Assembly: GCA_020638285.1 (NCBI GenBank)
Contig: JACKIV010000004.1
Location: forward strand, 62,001-126,000
Length of the DNA: 64,000 nt
Reading direction: 5' to 3'
DNA from: Rhodospirillales bacterium
GTDB taxonomy: Bacteria; Pseudomonadota; Alphaproteobacteria; Micavibrionales; Micavibrionaceae
Shown here: positions 60,297-64,000 of the stretch, piece after piece
Numbering within the stretch: position 1 is the first letter of the stretch
How the letters are laid out: each line of letters begins with the position of its first letter
Position numbers and translations under genes: made by a program
The notes under the pieces: model-generated
The model's database searches: none
Told to the model about the DNA's origin: nothing
Seen by the model: the letters and a program-made list of their open reading frames with translations, nothing else

Positions 60297-61645
60297 AATC
60301 TGAAAAACTCTGCGCCGTGCAGTTTTTTGCCCTCTTTCTCCTTTTTCTGTGCGGCGTGATTGCGGGTGCGAATCCGGTTCGCGCGGAACTCAAGGTCGAC
60401 GTGACGCGCGGCGTGGTCGAGCCGATGCCCATTGCCATCAGTCCCTTTCACGTGGCCCCCGGTGGCGATACGGAAATTGCGGCGGGGATTCCGCAGATCG
60501 TGACAGCGAATCTGGAGCGTTCTGGCCTCTTCGCGCCGATGAATCCGGCTTCTTTCATTCAGGATCCTGCGTCGATCGACCAGTCCGGCCCGCGCTTTGC
60601 GGAGTGGCGCGCCATCAATACCCAGGCGCTTGTGACCGGGACCGTGACCCGGACCGCAGACGGTAAGACCCGTGTGGAATTTCGCCTGTGGGATGTGTTT
60701 TCCCAGCAGCAGATGATCGGCATGGCTTACATGACAACGCCTCAGAACTGGCGGCGGATCGCGCATATCATCTCGGACGAAATCTATAAGCGAATCACGG
60801 GCGAGAGCGGCTATTTCGATTCGCGAATCGTGTTTATTTCCGAAGAAGGCCCGCCGGCGGCCCGGATCAAGCGTCTGGCCATCATGGATCAGGACGGCGC
60901 CAACGCCCGCTTTCTGACAGATGGACGCAACCTTGTCCTCACGCCGCGTTTTTCTCCGAACGAGCAGCAGATTACCTATCTGTCTTATCATAATAACAGG
61001 CCGCGTGTTTACCTGTACAACATTGACACGGGGCGTCAGGAGGTTCTGGGTGATTTTCCGGGCATGACCTTTGCGCCGCGCTTTTCTCCGGACGGAAACC
61101 GGGTCATTATGAGCATGGCCCAGAATGGGAACAGCGATGTCTATGCGATGGATTTGCGTTCGCGTCAGGTGCGCCAGTTGACCAATTCGGTTGGAATCGA
61201 TACGGCGCCGTGCTATTCGCCGGACGGGCGTCAGATCGCCTTTGAGTCGGATCGTGGCGGGACTCAACAAATTTATGTCATGAATGCGGACGGGAGCAAC
61301 CCGCAGCGGATTACCTTTGGAGAGGGGCGTTACGGCAATCCTGTCTGGTCGCCGCGCGGTGATTTGATTGCTTTTACCAAGATGCTCAAAGGCCAGTTCT
61401 ATATCGGGGTTATTCGTCCCGATGGCAGTGGTGAACGTCTGATTACCAAGGCCTATCACGTCGAGGGGCCAAGCTGGTCTCCCAATGGCCGGGTTCTGGT
61501 TTATTTCAAAGAGCGTCCGACAGGAGCCGGTGGGGCCCAGCGTTCGGCGAAGCTTTATACTATTGATCTGACAGGATATAACGAGCGAGAACTGAAAACG
61601 CCCAAGGATGGGTCGGATCCGGCCTGGTCGCCCCTTAATCCGTGA
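60293..61645 (+). CDS. tolB: Tol-Pal periplasmic protein TolB
   Basis: TolB is the periplasmic partner that releases Pal from peptidoglycan. The 450-residue product has a signal peptide ending near VRAEL. The N-terminal mixed domain contains ISPFHVAPGGDTEIAAGIPQIV. A C-terminal six-bladed beta-propeller has repeated units such as RFSPDGNRVIMSMAQNGNSDVY and YSPDGRQIAFESDRGG. It overlaps tolA by four bases (ATGA). pal does not follow, unlike the usual order. Confidence 0.97.
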   Translation: MKSEKLCAVQFFALFLLFLCGVIAGANPVRAELKVDVTRGVVEPMPIAISPFHVAPGGDTEIAAGIPQIVTANLERSGLFAPMNPASFIQDPASIDQSGPRFAEWRAINTQALVTGTVTRTADGKTRVEFRLWDVFSQQQMIGMAYMTTPQNWRRIAHIISDEIYKRITGESGYFDSRIVFISEEGPPAARIKRLAIMDQDGANARFLTDGRNLVLTPRFSPNEQQITYLSYHNNRPRVYLYNIDTGRQEVLGDFPGMTFAPRFSPDGNRVIMSMAQNGNSDVYAMDLRSRQVRQLTNSVGIDTAPCYSPDGRQIAFESDRGGTQQIYVMNADGSNPQRITFGEGRYGNPVWSPRGDLIAFTKMLKGQFYIGVIRPDGSGERLITKAYHVEGPSWSPNGRVLVYFKERPTGAGGAQRSAKLYTIDLTGYNERELKTPKDGSDPAWSPLNP

Positions 61646-61673
61646 CAGATTTTTTGTGGCGGGGGACATCACG

Positions 61674-63146
61674 ATGCTTGAAATCCTCACCAGCGACCAG
61701 ATGCGCGCGGCAGAGCGTTTCACGATCGAGTCCGGCGGGGATTCTTTTGCTTTGATGCGCCGGGCCGGGGAGGCCGTAGCGCTGAAAATCCTTGATTATT
61801 TTTCCCCTTCCGACGAGCCGGGACGGGCTTTGGTTCTGTGCGGTCCCGGCAACAACGGCGGTGACGGCTTTGTTGCGGCGGCACTTTTGGCTGAGCGGGG
61901 CTGGTCCGTTCGTGTGGCATGTTTGGTTCCCCTCCATTCTTTAAGCGGAAATGCCTCTCGTGCGGCGGCTTTGTGGGAAGGGGATGTGGAGCCCTTTGAA
62001 TCAGTTATCCCTGATCCTGATGATCTGATCGTCGATGCCGTTTTTGGAAGCGGATTTTCGCGGACCTTGCCGCCCGTTGTCTCTGCCCTGTTTGAAAAAG
62101 TCGAATCTCTGGATATGCCGGTTGTGGCTGTGGATATTTCCAGCGGAGTCTCCGGAGATACCGGCGCGGCGGATCCGGCGTCCATGATTGCTGATCTGAC
62201 GGTAACATTTTTCCGCAAAAAAGCCGGGCATCTTTTGACGCCCGGTCTGGCATACAGCCAACATACGATTGTGTGCGATATCGGGATTCCAGATGATGTT
62301 CTGGAAGAGGCGGGCTGTGCCGCTCTGGAAAACGATCCGGCTTTGTGGGATCGTGCATTCCCCGTTCCCACGGTTTTTGATAATAAATATACGCGTGGCC
62401 ATGCGGTGATTTTCGGGGGGCAGCGAATGACCGGCGCCGCGGTTCTGGCGGCGCACGGCGCCTATCGGGTGGGGGCAGGGATTTGCACGATTGTCGGGCC
62501 GCCGTCTGCGGCGGATGTGTACCGATCTTTGCTGCCCAATGCTCTGTTCGAGGCGCGGGAGTGGGCCGTTCCTTTTGACGAACATTTGCGTGACTCCCGT
62601 CGTCGGGCGGTCCTGATCGGGCCGGGGGCGGGGCTGGACGATCCGGAAAATCTGCGTCAGGCGGTACGGTCGGCCTGTTCCCACCGGGATCGGGTTTGTG
62701 TCATTGATGCCGACGCCATGAGTGTTTTTGCAGAAAATCCGGAAGCCTTGTTTCGCCTGCTTCATGCTAACTGTATCCTGACCCCGCACGAGGGGGAATT
62801 TGCGCGCATTTTCCCGGATGTGACGGGGGATAAACGATCGCGGGCTCTGGCTGCGGCAGCCCGTTCGGGTGCGGTTGTGTTGCTTAAAGGGGCGGATACG
62901 GTGATCGCCGCCCCGGACGGGCGCTGCGTTATCAATGCAGTGGTTTGTCCCGGTCTGGCCACGGCGGGTAGCGGGGATGTTCTGGCAGGGATGATTCTGG
63001 GGCTCGTGGTTCAGAATATTCCGCCTTTTGATGCCGCTTGCGCCGCTGCCTGGATTCATGCGCGGGTGGGGGGCTTGTTCGGCCCCGGTCTGATGGCTAC
63101 GGACATTCCGGACCTTATTCCTCGCGTTTTGGCGGATTTGATGTGA
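61674..63146 (+). CDS. nnrDE: bifunctional NAD(P)H-hydrate epimerase/dehydratase
   Basis: This enzyme repairs damaged hydrated NAD(P)H. The 490-residue fusion has an N-terminal YjeF_N epimerase domain (LVLCGPGNNGGDGFVAA near residues 50-66, VDISSGVSGDTG). The C-terminal ATP/ADP-dependent dehydratase domain has GPGAGLDDPEN, LTPHEGEFARIFPD, LLKGADTVIA and GLATAGSGDVLAGM. The ATG at 61674 follows GGGGGAC. It takes the place that pal normally has after tolB. Confidence 0.95.
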   Translation: MLEILTSDQMRAAERFTIESGGDSFALMRRAGEAVALKILDYFSPSDEPGRALVLCGPGNNGGDGFVAAALLAERGWSVRVACLVPLHSLSGNASRAAALWEGDVEPFESVIPDPDDLIVDAVFGSGFSRTLPPVVSALFEKVESLDMPVVAVDISSGVSGDTGAADPASMIADLTVTFFRKKAGHLLTPGLAYSQHTIVCDIGIPDDVLEEAGCAALENDPALWDRAFPVPTVFDNKYTRGHAVIFGGQRMTGAAVLAAHGAYRVGAGICTIVGPPSAADVYRSLLPNALFEAREWAVPFDEHLRDSRRRAVLIGPGAGLDDPENLRQAVRSACSHRDRVCVIDADAMSVFAENPEALFRLLHANCILTPHEGEFARIFPDVTGDKRSRALAAAARSGAVVLLKGADTVIAAPDGRCVINAVVCPGLATAGSGDVLAGMILGLVVQNIPPFDAACAAAWIHARVGGLFGPGLMATDIPDLIPRVLADLM

Positions 63147-63236
63147 AAGGCGTCTTTGTGGGTGCTGGACAGTTTTCTTCCGATCCCATAGAACGATGAA
63201 GGAAGGTTTTTCTCAAGAAATAAAAGGATGTTCCCG

Positions 63237-64000
63237 ATGCGTCTGTCTCGTGCTTTTATTCCGACTCTCAAGGAAACGCCCAAAGAAGCCGAAATTGTTT
63301 CGCACCAGCTCATGCTGCGAGCCGGGATGATCCAGCAGACCGGAGCCGGGATTTATGCGTGGCTGCCTTTGGGGCTCAAGGTTCTCAGGAAAATCGGGGA
63401 TATTGTTCGGGAAGAGCAGGATCGTGCCGGAGCGCAGGAAATCCTGATGCCGACGATACAGTCCGCCGAACTATGGCGTGAGAGCGGGCGGTATGATGCT
63501 TATGGAAAGGAAATGCTGCGCATCAAGGATCGTCACGACCGCGAGATGCTTTATGGTCCTACGGCGGAGGAGGTGGTCACGCACATCGTGCGTACGCATA
63601 TCCGTTCATACAAGGATCTGCCGAAAAATCTTTATAACATCCAGTGGAAATTCCGGGACGAGATCCGGCCTCGTTTCGGCGTGATGCGCGGACGGGAATT
63701 TTTGATGAAAGACGCTTATTCTTTTGATTTAACCGAGGACGGGGCGCGGGTGGCCTATAAAAAGATGTTTCTGGCCTATATGCGCACCTTTCGGCGCATG
63801 GGGCTCAAGGCCATTCCGATGCGCGCGGCCACGGGGCCGATCGGGGGGGATTTGAGCCACGAGTTCATTATTCTGGCCCAGACCGGGGAAAGCGAAGTCT
63901 TTGCGGATCGACGCTGGATGGAGATGGATACAGCCGGAGAAGGGATTTCATATGACGATGCGGCGGCGCTGGACGGGTATTTTGAAAAGCTTTCCGGGTT
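63237..64000 (+). CDS. proS: prolyl-tRNA synthetase (partial, runs off the window)
   Basis: ProS charges tRNA-Pro. About 254 codons are present before the window ends, all open. The start (RLSRAFIPTLKETPKEAEI) and class II motifs 1 and 2 (AGMIQQTGAGIYAWLPLG, TAEEVVTHIVRTHIRSYKDLP, FRDEIRPRFGVMRGREFLMKD) are clear. AAAGGATGTTCCCG precedes the ATG. The absence of an insertion domain by residue 235 fits the short alphaproteobacterial form. Confidence 0.96.
   Translation, partial: MRLSRAFIPTLKETPKEAEIVSHQLMLRAGMIQQTGAGIYAWLPLGLKVLRKIGDIVREEQDRAGAQEILMPTIQSAELWRESGRYDAYGKEMLRIKDRHDREMLYGPTAEEVVTHIVRTHIRSYKDLPKNLYNIQWKFRDEIRPRFGVMRGREFLMKDAYSFDLTEDGARVAYKKMFLAYMRTFRRMGLKAIPMRAATGPIGGDLSHEFIILAQTGESEVFADRRWMEMDTAGEGISYDDAAALDGYFEKLSG

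Noticed and set aside
60245..61723. Minus-strand open frame of 492 codons
   Set aside because: It is antisense to tolB and has no protein-like features.
1..64000. CRISPR arrays, rRNA genes and insertion sequences
   Set aside because: No regularly spaced direct repeats, no rRNA-like sequence and no transposase were recognised anywhere in the window.

Overview
The window looks like chromosome from an alphaproteobacterium of moderate-to-high GC. Supporting signs are the 180-kDa type NAD-glutamate dehydrogenase, a HisZ regulatory subunit, an SdhE-Mfd pair, SPOR-NagZ-ScpA and ScpB-TatABC blocks, a DUF2125 protein, pyruvate phosphate dikinase and a short ProS. Closer placement (a Rhodospirillales-like or Micavibrio-like lineage) is only a guess. 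No rRNA, CRISPR array, complete insertion sequence or intact prophage is visible.

Layout. 0.2-3.4 kb: hfq-hflX and a coupled pair of membrane proteins, all on the minus strand. 3.4-7.3 kb: sdhE-mfd. 7.3-9.4 kb: scpB-tatA-tatB-tatC. 9.4-13.2 kb: a lipoprotein hydrolase, hisZ, proB and rpsU with a clear terminator. 13.3-16.8 kb: pal-cpoB-htpG. 17-19.2 kb: exonuclease III, a lipoprotein with a possible Cys-His-Asp triad, a repressor-like S24 protein and tRNA-Lys(UUU) behind a good promoter. 19.2-24.9 kb: patatin-like lipase, MsbA-like exporter, chemoreceptor and an isolated prepilin-like protein. 25-28.7 kb: lipB, ftsB-like, an SPFH protein, a DUF1653 protein, kdsA and a secreted protein. 28.8-31.7 kb: an orphan flgC-like gene and the tightly overlapping lepB-rnc-era operon.

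31.7-33.0 kb is the one clearly foreign-looking patch. It is AT-rich, with truncated genes at both edges, and sits between a signal-peptide gene start and the tail of a LamG-type surface protein. 33.1-39.1 kb holds folC, an aminotransferase, a lipoprotein, a DUF2125 protein, prephenate dehydrogenase and a Cys-rich secreted protein. 39.3-50.2 kb holds an autotransporter, NAD-glutamate dehydrogenase, an oligopeptide-binding protein and a divergent macro-domain protein. 50.3-53 kb is ppdK, broken by two single-base frameshifts in homopolymers. 53.1-57.5 kb is murD, scpA, nagZ and a SPOR protein. 57.7-61.6 kb is ybgC-tolQ-tolR-tolA-tolB, followed by nnrDE and the start of proS.

Cell-envelope functions dominate: Tol-Pal, Tat, MurD, NagZ, SPOR, KdsA, MsbA, lipoproteins and an autotransporter. 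Two operons that are normally contiguous are each split across the window. tolQRAB lies about 41 kb from pal-cpoB, and SPOR-nagZ-scpA lies about 45 kb from scpB-tatABC. I found no convincing new multi-gene system. The best leads are the chimeric patch at 31.8-33.0 kb, the degenerate macro-domain gene at 49.6 kb, the Cys-rich secreted protein at 38.3 kb and the lipoprotein at 17.8 kb.
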